Positions 24,123-32,049 of a stretch of 47,422 nt of DNA are shown one piece after another. A model generated the notes under the pieces. That model saw only the letters and a program-made list of their open reading frames with translations. It was not told the DNA's origin and did not search any database. Source of the stretch: Salibacterium qingdaonense (GTDB lineage: Bacteria > Bacillota > Bacilli > Bacillales > Marinococcaceae); assembly GCF_900114715.1 (NCBI RefSeq), contig NZ_FOTY01000022.1:1-47422 (forward strand). The letters run 5' to 3'. The position numbers were made by a program, and so were the translations under genes. The stretch's first letter is position 1, and each line of letters begins with the position of its first letter.

Positions 24123-24905
24123 CTATGCCTCGACCGGGCACAGTACTTCAATGTTCCGGTTATCAAAGTCAGCCTGCTGCTTTTCGCTCGGCGGTTGGTC
24201 CGTGATGAAATAAGAAATGTCTGCAGTATCGGCGAAAGAAGAAATCGAACTTTTGCCGATCTTGGAATGATCCATTAAGGCAACAAGAGATGTCGCTTTT
24301 TTTACCATTTCTGTCTTTAATTCGACTTCATACACATTGAAATCCGTAAGACCGGTATCAAACGTAAAGCCATTACCGGAAGTGAACATGAGGTCAACGT
24401 AAACCTGTTCAAGGATGCTGGACCCGAGTATGCCTTCAAGTGAACTTGATCCCTTCCGTACGACCCCGCCTAGTAAAATGACAGTAAGATCCGGATTTTC
24501 CCTCAATTCGAGCGCAGTATAGATGCCGCTTGTGACGACCGTCAATTTCATGCTGGTCTGTTTTAACAATTTTGCAAGTTCAAGAGCCGTGGAGCTTGCA
24601 TCGAGCAGAATACACTGTCCCTCGTTAATAATGTCCAGTGCCTGCTGTGCAATAATTTCTTTTTCGTCTTTGTTCTGCTTTTCCCTGGTTGAAAAGGATA
24701 CTTCCTCCTCGGGGTAGGAAGGGAGAACCGCGCCGCCATGCGTACGCTTCAAGAGACCTTCTTTCTCCATTTCCTTTAAGTCAGACCGGAGGGTGACTTC
24801 TGATACGTCTAATTCTCCGGACAGCCGCTTCACCGTCAGTCGTCTTTCCGTGTTCAGGATTTCCATAATCTTATGGCGTCTTTCTGTTACGAACAGTTTG
24901 CCCAT
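24123..24905 (-). CDS. DeoR-family regulator
   Basis: A 260-residue regulator. The N-terminal helix-turn-helix has the DeoR signature (ERRHKIMEILNTERRLTVKRLSGELDVSEVTLRSDLKEME). The ISOCOT sugar-phosphate sensing domain (about 75-235) contains LLDASSTALELAKLL, VVTSGIYTALELREN and MFTSGNGFTFDTGLTD. It is first in a two-gene unit with the HPr-like protein. A 14-bp palindrome about 100 bp upstream suggests that the unit is under the neighbouring LacI protein. The ligand is probably a phosphorylated sugar of the adjacent pathway, by inference. Confidence 0.85.
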   Translation of the reverse strand: MGKLFVTERRHKIMEILNTERRLTVKRLSGELDVSEVTLRSDLKEMEKEGLLKRTHGGAVLPSYPEEEVSFSTREKQNKDEKEIIAQQALDIINEGQCILLDASSTALELAKLLKQTSMKLTVVTSGIYTALELRENPDLTVILLGGVVRKGSSSLEGILGSSILEQVYVDLMFTSGNGFTFDTGLTDFNVYEVELKTEMVKKATSLVALMDHSKIGKSSISSFADTADISYFITDQPPSEKQQADFDNRNIEVLCPVEA

Positions 24906-25001
24906 ACGTTCACCTACTTTTTATCTCTTCGTATCTCTATGATATGAAAAAAAAATGAAGATAAGCAAAAGCAAAAAACCTAAACAATGTTTGCATATTT
25001 A

Positions 25002-25015
25002 GTTAAACGTTTAAC
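25002..25015. promoter_or_regulatory. LacI-type operator upstream of deoR-hpr
   Basis: GTTAAACGTTTAAC is a perfect 14-bp palindrome with the central CG typical of LacI-family operators. It lies about 97 bp before deoR and just past the end of the lacI gene. The near-identical site at 26202 lies before the SDR operon. Confidence 0.7.
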
Positions 25016-25053
25016 CTTAGGTCGTCTTGTTTCTTAAATGCTCTGTACAGATA

Positions 25054-26061
25054 TCAGCACCCACATGATTTTCGGGTGATTAGAAAATTTGGGATGTGAA
25101 CCGTTTTATCATAGCCGGGATTGTTAATTTTGTTCAGCAGCAGGTCAAATGCCGTTTGACCCAGTGTGTCAGGTGATAGACTGATGTTTGTGACGGGAGG
25201 ATCCATGATCGGTGCTGACGGGAAATCCCCGAAGCCGATCAGGGCCACTTCGTCAGGAATTTTTTTGTTCATTTCTTTTAATCCGGAAATCGTTCCAATA
25301 GTCATCAGGTCGCTTAGCACAAACAGAGCTGTGATTTCCTTGTTTTTCTCCAGAAGTGATTTGACAGCTTTGCGGCTCCCTTCCACCGTGGCATGCCCTT
25401 TTTCCAGATAATTTTCATTAAATGAAACCCCGTATTCTTCCAGTGCTTTTTTATAGCCGTTTATACGGTTTTTGGTAGGTGAAATGCCGCTGACCGCATA
25501 AATCAGACCGATATCACGATGTCCGTGCTGGAGTAGATGGATGGCAGCGTCATACCCGGCCTGGAAGTCATCCTGGGTCACAAAAGGGGAATGTTGAAAA
25601 GCCTCATGATAACGGCTTATCAATACAATAGGAAGCGAACTGTCGAGAAGTTCTTCGCTGTAGCTCTCGGATTCTTCCATTTTGGCTGAAGGGGACAAAA
25701 TAATGCCATCCACCATGTTGGAGTGCAGCAGTTTAAGAGTTTCCTGCTCATAATCGACGTCCTCGTCTGTGTTGATAAACAGAAGATTGTAACCCATTTC
25801 CTTGGCCCGCCTGCTGATACTGTTGATATAGCCGGTAACATAGGAGTCAGGAAAACTCGGCACGATCAGTCCTGCAGTTTTCGTGGACTGACTGCGCAGA
25901 TTTTTGGCAGAATAGTTCGGCACGTAATTATGTTTTCTAATAATCTCCATGATTTGATTGTATTTTTCAGAAGATATTTTTTTGGTGCCGTTTACTACGT
26001 GCGAAACGGTCGTCACAGAAACACCAACCTCTTCTGCAATCTTTTTCATTGTTACTTTCAT
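25054..26061 (-). CDS. LacI-family transcriptional regulator
   Basis: A 335-residue regulator. The N-terminal LacI helix-turn-helix and hinge (MKKIAEEVGVSVTTVSHVVNGTKKISSEK, YVPNYSAKNLRSQSTK) is followed by a periplasmic-binding-like effector domain (about 62-330) with GLIVPSFPDSYVTGYINSI and VALIGFGDFPSAPIMDPPVTNISL. The second Met (residue 5) is the common family start, but GGAGG is better placed for the first. It is divergent to the SDR-to-TRAP operon; the matching palindromes at 25002 and 26202 are its probable operators. Confidence 0.9.
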   Translation of the reverse strand: MKVTMKKIAEEVGVSVTTVSHVVNGTKKISSEKYNQIMEIIRKHNYVPNYSAKNLRSQSTKTAGLIVPSFPDSYVTGYINSISRRAKEMGYNLLFINTDEDVDYEQETLKLLHSNMVDGIILSPSAKMEESESYSEELLDSSLPIVLISRYHEAFQHSPFVTQDDFQAGYDAAIHLLQHGHRDIGLIYAVSGISPTKNRINGYKKALEEYGVSFNENYLEKGHATVEGSRKAVKSLLEKNKEITALFVLSDLMTIGTISGLKEMNKKIPDEVALIGFGDFPSAPIMDPPVTNISLSPDTLGQTAFDLLLNKINNPGYDKTVHIPNFLITRKSCGC

Positions 26062-26158
26062 TCGGTATAAACCTCCAAATTACCTTCTGTTGAACCGCTT
26101 TCTTATATGATATAACAATTTCCAAATAAAGAAAAACAAAAAGAATCGAAAAAAGAGT

Positions 26159-26187
26159 TTGACAAAAGCGCTTTCACAATTTATTGT
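26159..26187 (+). promoter_or_regulatory. Promoter of the tetrose/TRAP operon with internal cre
   Basis: TTGACA (26159-26164), a 17-bp spacer and TATTGT (26182-26187). A cre-like site, CAAAAGCGCTTTCA (26163-26176), fills the spacer and matches the CcpA consensus at 12 of 14 positions, so carbon catabolite repression is likely. Confidence 0.65.
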
Positions 26188-26201
26188 GTTTACTAACAGA
26201 G

Positions 26202-26215
26202 GTTAAACGTTTTAC
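26202..26215. promoter_or_regulatory. LacI-type operator before the SDR gene
   Basis: GTTAAACGTTTTAC differs at one position from the perfect palindrome at 25002. It lies just downstream of the predicted transcription start, a position at which a repressor blocks elongation. Confidence 0.7.
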
Positions 26216-26312
26216 TTCATTCAGTTTAACTTACATTTATCATGTGTCAATCATTTCCGGTCAAACTGAAAATGGATGAACGTTAACAAAATACATAGAG
26301 GAGGATGACACG

Positions 26313-27071
26313 ATGAATTTTGAAGGACAGACAGCACTAGTTACGGGGGCAGCATCAAAACGCGGGATTGGCAGGGAGATTGCCAGACAGATCAGCCAAG
26401 GCGGTGGTACTGTAATCATCGCGGATATTAATCAGGAAATGCTCGAAGATGCCGTGAAAGATATAGACCAGGAAAAAGGCAGTGCCTACTCCGCAGTATT
26501 GGATGTTACGAGTGAAGAGAAAGTAAAGCAATCATTAGACGAATTAATCGGAAAATTCAGTAAAATAGATATTCTGGTGAACAATGCCGGCATCACACGG
26601 CCGACCGGAGTACTGGATATTTCGGAAGAGGAGTGGGACCTGATTTTCGATGTGAATATGAAAGGAACCTTCTTCGTCACCCAGCATCTGCTTCCTCATA
26701 TGAAGGAAAACAACTATGGAAGAATTGTGAATCTCAGTTCTGTTTCCGGTAAACGAGGCGGAGGGATATTTGGCGGCTCCCATTATTCGGCAGCCAAAGC
26801 AGCTGTTACAGGATTTTCTAAAGCGGTTGCACGTGAAATGGCTCCGTTTGGCATAACCAGTAATACAGTAGCTCCCGGATTAATAGCAACGGACATCACC
26901 GGCGGAATGCTGACCGATGAAAAAAAGAAACAGCTTGAATCTGACATTCCGGCAAAGCGCGCAGGTACGGTGGAAGATGTGGCTAATGCGGTAGCATTTC
27001 TGGCGACAAAAGAATCAAGCTACGTTACTGGCGAAGAAATCGATATAAATGGCGGTTCTCATATAGATTAA
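26313..27071 (+). CDS. Short-chain dehydrogenase/reductase
   Basis: A 252-residue classical SDR: cofactor motif TGAASKRGIGREIA (residues 10-23), Asp in IIADIN that favours NAD over NADP, NNAGIT near 90, catalytic Ser in NLSSVSG, then Tyr and Lys in HYSAAKAAV. It is the first gene of the operon and the likely oxidation step of an imported polyol or sugar to its ketose. The substrate cannot be read from sequence; a tetritol or threitol is proposed from context. GAGGAGG precedes the ATG. Confidence 0.87.
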   Translation: MNFEGQTALVTGAASKRGIGREIARQISQGGGTVIIADINQEMLEDAVKDIDQEKGSAYSAVLDVTSEEKVKQSLDELIGKFSKIDILVNNAGITRPTGVLDISEEEWDLIFDVNMKGTFFVTQHLLPHMKENNYGRIVNLSSVSGKRGGGIFGGSHYSAAKAAVTGFSKAVAREMAPFGITSNTVAPGLIATDITGGMLTDEKKKQLESDIPAKRAGTVEDVANAVAFLATKESSYVTGEEIDINGGSHID

Positions 27072-27113
27072 TTCTTTGGGGCAGACACTCCCGGAAGATA
27101 ATAGGGGGAAATG

Positions 27114-27926
27114 ATGAAACTAGGAATAAGCACTTACGCGTTCAGATGGGAAATCGACGAAATGGAACCTGGACTCGAGACAATCCTGCACTTTGTACGC
27201 AAAACAAAAGAGCTGGGTGGTGAAGTTTTTCAGATCTGCGACCACCCCCCGATTGAATATCTAGAAGAAGAGGAACTGCTGCAGGTAAAAGAGGCAGCTG
27301 ACAACGAGGGGATTGAGCTTGAAGCAGGAACGCAGGGCATTACGCCGGATCATATTCGAAAATATATTCACATTGCCCGCGTACTCGGTGCCAAAACGCT
27401 TCGCACCATGGTTCACAGCAAAGAAGCCCATCCTTCTATGGCAGAAGCGAAAGAATGGCTGAAAGACGTTGTTCCGGAGCTCGAAGAACACGGAGTGAAG
27501 ATAGCTCTTGAAACGTACGAGCCTATTAAAACGAGGGATCTCGTCGACATCGTGGAAGAGGTGGGAAGTCCGCATATCGGCATATGCCTGGACCCCGGCA
27601 ATTCCATCTCCGAGCTTGAGTTTCCAAGAGATGTGATCGACCAGGGAACAGCTTATGCGACTAATGTTCACCTGAAAGATTTCGTTTTCCAGCGCAAAGA
27701 TAAATCGATCGGCTTTGACTTAATCGGAGCCCCGGTTGGAGAAGGACAGCTGGACGTGGCCTATCTGCTGGAAAGCCTGCAGAAAGAAGACATACAGGTG
27801 AACGCCATCGTGGAATTGTGGCTTCCTTTTCAGGACAGTGTCCAGGAAACGATTGACGTGGAAGATGAATGGATGGAACGCAGCCTGAAAAACATGAAAA
27901 AGGCATTAAACCGGGAGCACGTTTAA
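27114..27926 (+). CDS. Sugar phosphate isomerase/epimerase (xylose isomerase-like TIM barrel)
   Basis: A 270-residue TIM-barrel protein. Probable metal ligands are Glu in ALETYE (about 143), Asp in ICLDPGN (about 176), His in NVHLKD (about 202) and Glu in VELWLPF (about 240). The family includes sugar epimerases and the tetrulose phosphate racemase EryC. Two ATGs (27111 and 27114) follow AGGGGGAA; the second has the better spacing. It sits between the SDR and DhaK, so a role in interconverting tetruloses or their phosphates is plausible but unproven. Confidence 0.8.
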   Translation: MKLGISTYAFRWEIDEMEPGLETILHFVRKTKELGGEVFQICDHPPIEYLEEEELLQVKEAADNEGIELEAGTQGITPDHIRKYIHIARVLGAKTLRTMVHSKEAHPSMAEAKEWLKDVVPELEEHGVKIALETYEPIKTRDLVDIVEEVGSPHIGICLDPGNSISELEFPRDVIDQGTAYATNVHLKDFVFQRKDKSIGFDLIGAPVGEGQLDVAYLLESLQKEDIQVNAIVELWLPFQDSVQETIDVEDEWMERSLKNMKKALNREHV

Positions 27927-27965
27927 CCGCTCCATTATTTTAACAAAGGAGCTTGAGACTTCCCT

Positions 27966-28958
27966 ATGAAAAAAATAATGAATCAGGAAGAAAACGTAAT
28001 GGAAGAGACACTTCAAGGATTTATTGACGCTTACGCTGCTGATTACGAACGGGTGGACGGCGTTAATGGAGTGATCTACCGGCATATGGATCCCGACAAG
28101 GTATCTGTGATCACAGGTGGAGGAGCCGGCCACGAACCATTGTTTGTCGGCTTTGCCGGAAAGGGTCTGGCCAGTGGTGCAGCGATGGGAAATGTCTTTG
28201 CCGCTCCGAACCCGGACACGATTCTTGAGGTAACCAAAGCCGTTGAAAACAAAGCCGGAGTTCTTTATATTTACGGCAATTATGCCGGCGATGTCCTCAA
28301 CTTTGATATGGCCTCTGAACTGGCCGAAATGGAGGACATTGAAACCAGAACGGTTAAAGTTTCAGACGACGTGGCATCTGCTTCGAAAGAAAACAAAGAA
28401 GAACGGCGCGGTATTGCCGGGGATGTTTTTGTTATCAAAGCCGCCGGAGCAGCAGCTGATGCCGGCTTGTCCCTTGATGAAGTAACACGGATAGCCGCAA
28501 AAGCAAACGAAAACACCCATTCTATCGGCGTGGGTATATCACCGGGAACCAGTCCTGGAAAAAAAGCACCGATGTTCGAACTGCCTGACAATCAAATTGA
28601 ATTTGGGCTTGGCATCCATGGCGAAAAAGGGATCCGCCGGGCAGAAATGATGAGTGCCGATGACTTGGCAGATGAAATGCTGGATCATCTGCTGGCCGAT
28701 GCGGCATTGGAAAGTGGGGATGAAGCAGTCATTCTACTGAATGGACTGGGATCCACCACGTTAATGGAACTGCTCATTGTCAATCAGAAAGTACACAAGG
28801 AGCTGCTCGCCAAAGGTATAACGGTGTACGACACGGATGTTAACAGCTACTGCACGACACAGGAAATGGGCGGATTTTCTATTACCATCCTCAAACTGGA
28901 TGAGGAACTGAAAACGTATTATGATGCACCTGCTCATTCCCCGTATTACCACAAATAA
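27966..28958 (+). CDS. dhaK: Dihydroxyacetone/erythrulose kinase subunit DhaK
   Basis: A 330-residue DAK1-domain protein. The start MKKIMNQEENVMEE fits the family; GGGAGHEPLFVGF and the covalent substrate-binding His in LGIHGEKGI (about 219) are intact, as are ASAAMGNVFAAP-like and IYGNYAGDVLNF segments. DhaK binds short ketoses such as dihydroxyacetone or erythrulose as a hemiaminal. Together with DhaL it makes the active kinase. No DhaM phosphotransfer partner is present, so ATP is probably the donor. In this locus an L-erythrulose kinase (LerK-like) role is favoured. Confidence 0.88.
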   Translation: MKKIMNQEENVMEETLQGFIDAYAADYERVDGVNGVIYRHMDPDKVSVITGGGAGHEPLFVGFAGKGLASGAAMGNVFAAPNPDTILEVTKAVENKAGVLYIYGNYAGDVLNFDMASELAEMEDIETRTVKVSDDVASASKENKEERRGIAGDVFVIKAAGAAADAGLSLDEVTRIAAKANENTHSIGVGISPGTSPGKKAPMFELPDNQIEFGLGIHGEKGIRRAEMMSADDLADEMLDHLLADAALESGDEAVILLNGLGSTTLMELLIVNQKVHKELLAKGITVYDTDVNSYCTTQEMGGFSITILKLDEELKTYYDAPAHSPYYHK

Positions 28959-28975
28959 CGAAATGGAGTGAAAAC

Positions 28976-29635
28976 ATGGAAAAGCAGACAATGAACCATT
29001 TAAGTGTTGATGATGTGAAACAAATGCTGCTTTACGTCGGTGAAACGATTACCGCCTCCAAAGACTATCTGGGACAAATCGATGCTGAAATTGGTGATGG
29101 GGATCATGGAACAGGCATGGCTACCGGAGCGGAAGCGTTTATGAAAAAACTGCGGGAGTCTGAATTTGAAACAATAAATGATGTCTTTAAAACGACCGGC
29201 ATGGAGATGATGAAATCAATGGGAGGGGCCTCCGGAATCATTTTCGGCACGATGTTCAGTGACGGCGTGAAGCAGTTGGAATCTAAATCTTCTATTGATC
29301 ATACCGGATTGGCGGATATTTTCAGAGGTTCTCTCGACTCTGTGAAAAAAAGAGGGAAGGCTGATGTCGGTGATAAAACAATGATTGATGCGCTGGATCC
29401 GGCAGTACAGACCCTGGAATCGGATGCCTCTAAGGAATGGACACTGACAGAGGTACTGAAACATGCAGAAGAAGCAGCGTGGAACGGCGTAGAGGAGACG
29501 AAACAGATTACTGCTAAACACGGCCGCGCGAAAACACTGGGAGAGCGCACGAAAGGATACCAGGATGCTGGTGCCACGTCGGTGTGGCTTATCTTCAAAA
29601 GCATGAGAGAATGGGTCGAACAACATGAAGGATAA
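28976..29635 (+). CDS. dhaL: Kinase ATP-binding subunit DhaL
   Basis: A 219-residue DAK2-domain protein. The Mg-ADP/ATP site shows IDAEIGDGDHGTGMA (three Asp residues near 38-45), GGASGIIFGTMF near 83-94, KADVGDKTMIDAL near 128-140 and RAKTLGERTKGYQDAGATS at the end. It works with DhaK and overlaps the next gene by 11 bp, showing tight translational coupling. GGAGTG precedes the ATG. Confidence 0.9.
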   Translation: MEKQTMNHLSVDDVKQMLLYVGETITASKDYLGQIDAEIGDGDHGTGMATGAEAFMKKLRESEFETINDVFKTTGMEMMKSMGGASGIIFGTMFSDGVKQLESKSSIDHTGLADIFRGSLDSVKKRGKADVGDKTMIDALDPAVQTLESDASKEWTLTEVLKHAEEAAWNGVEETKQITAKHGRAKTLGERTKGYQDAGATSVWLIFKSMREWVEQHEG

Positions 29636-30389
29636 TCAGAAAGTTTACATCGGGACAAATTGGAAGATGCATAAAACGATTAAAGAAGGAAGGGAGTACT
29701 GCCGGAAGCTGAAGCAGATCCGTGCAGACATTTCCGACCGTATTGAATTGTTTATCATTCCTCCTTTTACATCGCTGCATCCACTGCAGCAGGAGCTTGA
29801 AAGGACGGATATTAAACTGGGAGCGCAGAATATGCATGCCGAGCCTTACGGGCCTTATACCGGAGAAATTTCCCCGGTTATGCTGGAGGAGATAGGCGTG
29901 GATATTGTAGAGCTGGGTCATTCGGAACGAAGACAGCTGTTTAACGAAACAGACGACGCTGTACAAAAGAAGGCTGAAGCTGCTCTTTCCTATAACATGA
30001 CCCCTTTAATCTGCATCGGAGAAACCCTGGATGAAAAAGAAAAGGGGGTGGGCCGGGAAAAATTGAGCGCTCAATTGAAAATTTCTTTGGAAGGGCTTTC
30101 TTATGATGAGATTCAACGAGTCTGGATTGCTTATGAGCCGGTGTGGTCCATCGGTGAGCATGGAAAGCCGGCAACACCGGAACATGTGGAAGAATCCCAC
30201 CAATTTATCCGGGAGAAATTGAGAGAACAATTCGGCAGTGCGGCAGCAGACATTCCATTACTTTATGGAGGGAGTGTGAATCAACAGAACGTTAAGGAGT
30301 ACTTGCATGTAAATGAAGTGGACGGCTTGTTTATTGGAAGATCGGCTTGGGACTTATCCTCATTTGAAACTATTCTAAAGAGTATTTAA
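29625..30389 (+). CDS. tpiA: Triosephosphate isomerase paralogue, probable tetrulose-phosphate isomerase
   Basis: A 254-residue TIM barrel with catalytic Lys in NWKMHKT (residue 13-14), His in ELGHSERR (about 100) and Glu in IAYEPVWSIG (about 171). Loop 6 reads GEHGKPAT instead of the usual GTGK of glycolytic TIM, a difference I associate with the LerI/EryH group. The phosphate site YGGSVN is kept. Canonical tpiA normally lies with gapA-pgk-pgm; here it lies between dhaL and a TRAP transporter, which supports a role in converting L-erythrulose 1-phosphate to D-erythrulose 4-phosphate. A second triosephosphate isomerase is the alternative. Confidence 0.8.
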   Translation: MKDNQKVYIGTNWKMHKTIKEGREYCRKLKQIRADISDRIELFIIPPFTSLHPLQQELERTDIKLGAQNMHAEPYGPYTGEISPVMLEEIGVDIVELGHSERRQLFNETDDAVQKKAEAALSYNMTPLICIGETLDEKEKGVGREKLSAQLKISLEGLSYDEIQRVWIAYEPVWSIGEHGKPATPEHVEESHQFIREKLREQFGSAAADIPLLYGGSVNQQNVKEYLHVNEVDGLFIGRSAWDLSSFETILKSI

Positions 30390-30422
30390 CGATTATTCAG
30401 TAAAAAAGGGGAGACATTAATA

Positions 30423-31469
30423 ATGAAAAAAAATAGGTTATATGCAGGTATTGCAGCAGCTGTAGGTTTGACATTTGCCGCCGGATGTTCGGGTGGCAGT
30501 GAATCCGGGGGATCCGGAGAAACAAGCGGCGGAAATGGAGGAGGAAGCTCGGAAGAATCCGTAACCATTGAGTTTGGTCACGGTGCTGCTGAATCCAATT
30601 TGAGACACGAGGCGGTAATGGAATTCAAAAGTATGGTTGAAGAAAACTCCGACTCTCTAACGGTGGAAGTCTATCCGAATGAACAGGTTGGAAGCGAATC
30701 AGAAATGATTGAAAACGTATCTCTGAATGATCTGGATATGGCTCTTGCCGGTGCCGGCATATTCACACAGTACAATGACCTTATAGGAGCAAGTGCGCTG
30801 CCTTACCTTTTCGATGGGTATGAACATGCCTGGTCTGTACTGGATGGTCCAATGGGAGACCGTATGGCTGAACCGCTGCTTGAAGATAATATTCGTATTC
30901 TCAGCTATTTTGAAAATGGTATCCGCCATATTACAAACAGCCAGCGTCCGATTGAAACTCCGGATGACCTTGATGGATTAAGTATTCGTACACCGGAAGC
31001 AGACGTATCGATCGACACTCTTGATGCGCTCGGGGCCAACGCCACTCCGATGGCATTCGGCGAATTGTATCTGGGACTTCAGCAGGGCACGGTAGATGGA
31101 CAGGAAAACCCTCTTGCCAACATTCATGCGGCCAGTTTTTATGAAGTGCAGGACTACCTTTCCCTGACAGGCCATCAGTACAATGCGCTGCCACTGGCTA
31201 TTTCCGATGAGTTCTGGCAGTCTCTTTCCGGTGACCAGCAGGAGGTAGTGCAGCAGGCTGCCAGCGATGCGAGTCAGTATCACCGTGATGCCAACCAGGA
31301 GAATGAAGAACAGCTGTTGACTGATCTGGAAGAGCAGGGAATGGAAATTAACGAACCGGAAAAAGAACCATTTAGAGAAGCAACGCAGTCAGTGTACGAC
31401 AAGTATGAAGACGTATACGGATCTGAATTTATGGATGAACTGCAGCAGGCTGTAGAAGACGCCAGATAG
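30423..31469 (+). CDS. dctP: TRAP transporter solute-binding lipoprotein
   Basis: A 348-residue DctP-family protein. The signal peptide ends in the lipobox TFAAGCSGG (Cys at about 22), followed by a Gly/Ser/Glu-rich linker. The binding domain has FGHGAAESNLRHEAVMEFKSMVEE, NEQVGSESEMIENVSLND, the substrate-anchoring Arg in LSIRTPEADV and FGELYLGLQQGTVDGQENPLANI. It captures an organic acid or polyol outside the cell for DctQM. The ligand is unknown; the adjacent pathway suggests a C4 polyol or sugar. Confidence 0.92.
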   Translation: MKKNRLYAGIAAAVGLTFAAGCSGGSESGGSGETSGGNGGGSSEESVTIEFGHGAAESNLRHEAVMEFKSMVEENSDSLTVEVYPNEQVGSESEMIENVSLNDLDMALAGAGIFTQYNDLIGASALPYLFDGYEHAWSVLDGPMGDRMAEPLLEDNIRILSYFENGIRHITNSQRPIETPDDLDGLSIRTPEADVSIDTLDALGANATPMAFGELYLGLQQGTVDGQENPLANIHAASFYEVQDYLSLTGHQYNALPLAISDEFWQSLSGDQQEVVQQAASDASQYHRDANQENEEQLLTDLEEQGMEINEPEKEPFREATQSVYDKYEDVYGSEFMDELQQAVEDAR

Positions 31470-31475
31470 AACGTT

Positions 31476-31508
31476 CCGGGAGAAGAGAAAACCCTTCTCC
31501 TCTCCCGG
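31476..31508 (+). promoter_or_regulatory. Intercistronic hairpin between dctP and dctQ
   Basis: CCGGGAGA (31476-31483) pairs with TCTCCCGG (31501-31508), with an inner AAG/CTT extension. No T run follows, so it probably protects the 3' end of dctP mRNA and attenuates rather than stops transcription, giving more binding protein than permease. Confidence 0.6.
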
Positions 31509-31563
31509 TTCCTTTCATCATGACTGGCAGCAATATCCTTAAGGGAGAAAGTAAGGGATAGAT

Positions 31564-32049
31564 ATGAAAATCCTTCGTTTTCTGGATAGATACATCGAAG
31601 AGTATTTGTTAATTATTACGACAGTAGCGATTGTTTTTACTCTTTTCTTTCAAATCGTCATGCGCTATGTTTTCAGTAACTCACTTCCGTGGACAGAGGA
31701 ACTGGCTCGTTATCTATTTATCTGGTCGGTGTTTATCGGTGTGAGCTACGCGGTGAAAAATAATAAGCATTTGAAAATCGACACGTTGTCGATGGTGTTT
31801 AAGAGAAAAGGAAAACTTGTCATACGAACAGTATCCAATGTGCTTTTTCTTGTTTTTTCCGTTGCCGCTGTGTACTACGGATTCAATACGATGGACTCGG
31901 TTGCACGGACAACACCCGGATTAAACATTTCCTATGCGTGGGTGTATGCGTCGACTCTTGTCGGCTTTACGCTTACAAGCATCAGAATTATACAGGATCA
32001 ATGGAAGGTTCTATCGCCAAGACACACGAACGAGGTTGATGAAGAATGA
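31564..32049 (+). CDS. dctQ: TRAP transporter small membrane subunit
   Basis: A 161-residue DctQ-family protein with four membrane helices (about 15-38, 50-68, 88-110, 128-147) and the family motif LPWTEELARYLFIWSVFIGVSYAVKNNKHLKIDTL. It bridges the binding protein and DctM. The dctM start overlaps its end by 4 bp (ATGA), so the two are translated together. Confidence 0.92.
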   Translation: MKILRFLDRYIEEYLLIITTVAIVFTLFFQIVMRYVFSNSLPWTEELARYLFIWSVFIGVSYAVKNNKHLKIDTLSMVFKRKGKLVIRTVSNVLFLVFSVAAVYYGFNTMDSVARTTPGLNISYAWVYASTLVGFTLTSIRIIQDQWKVLSPRHTNEVDEE

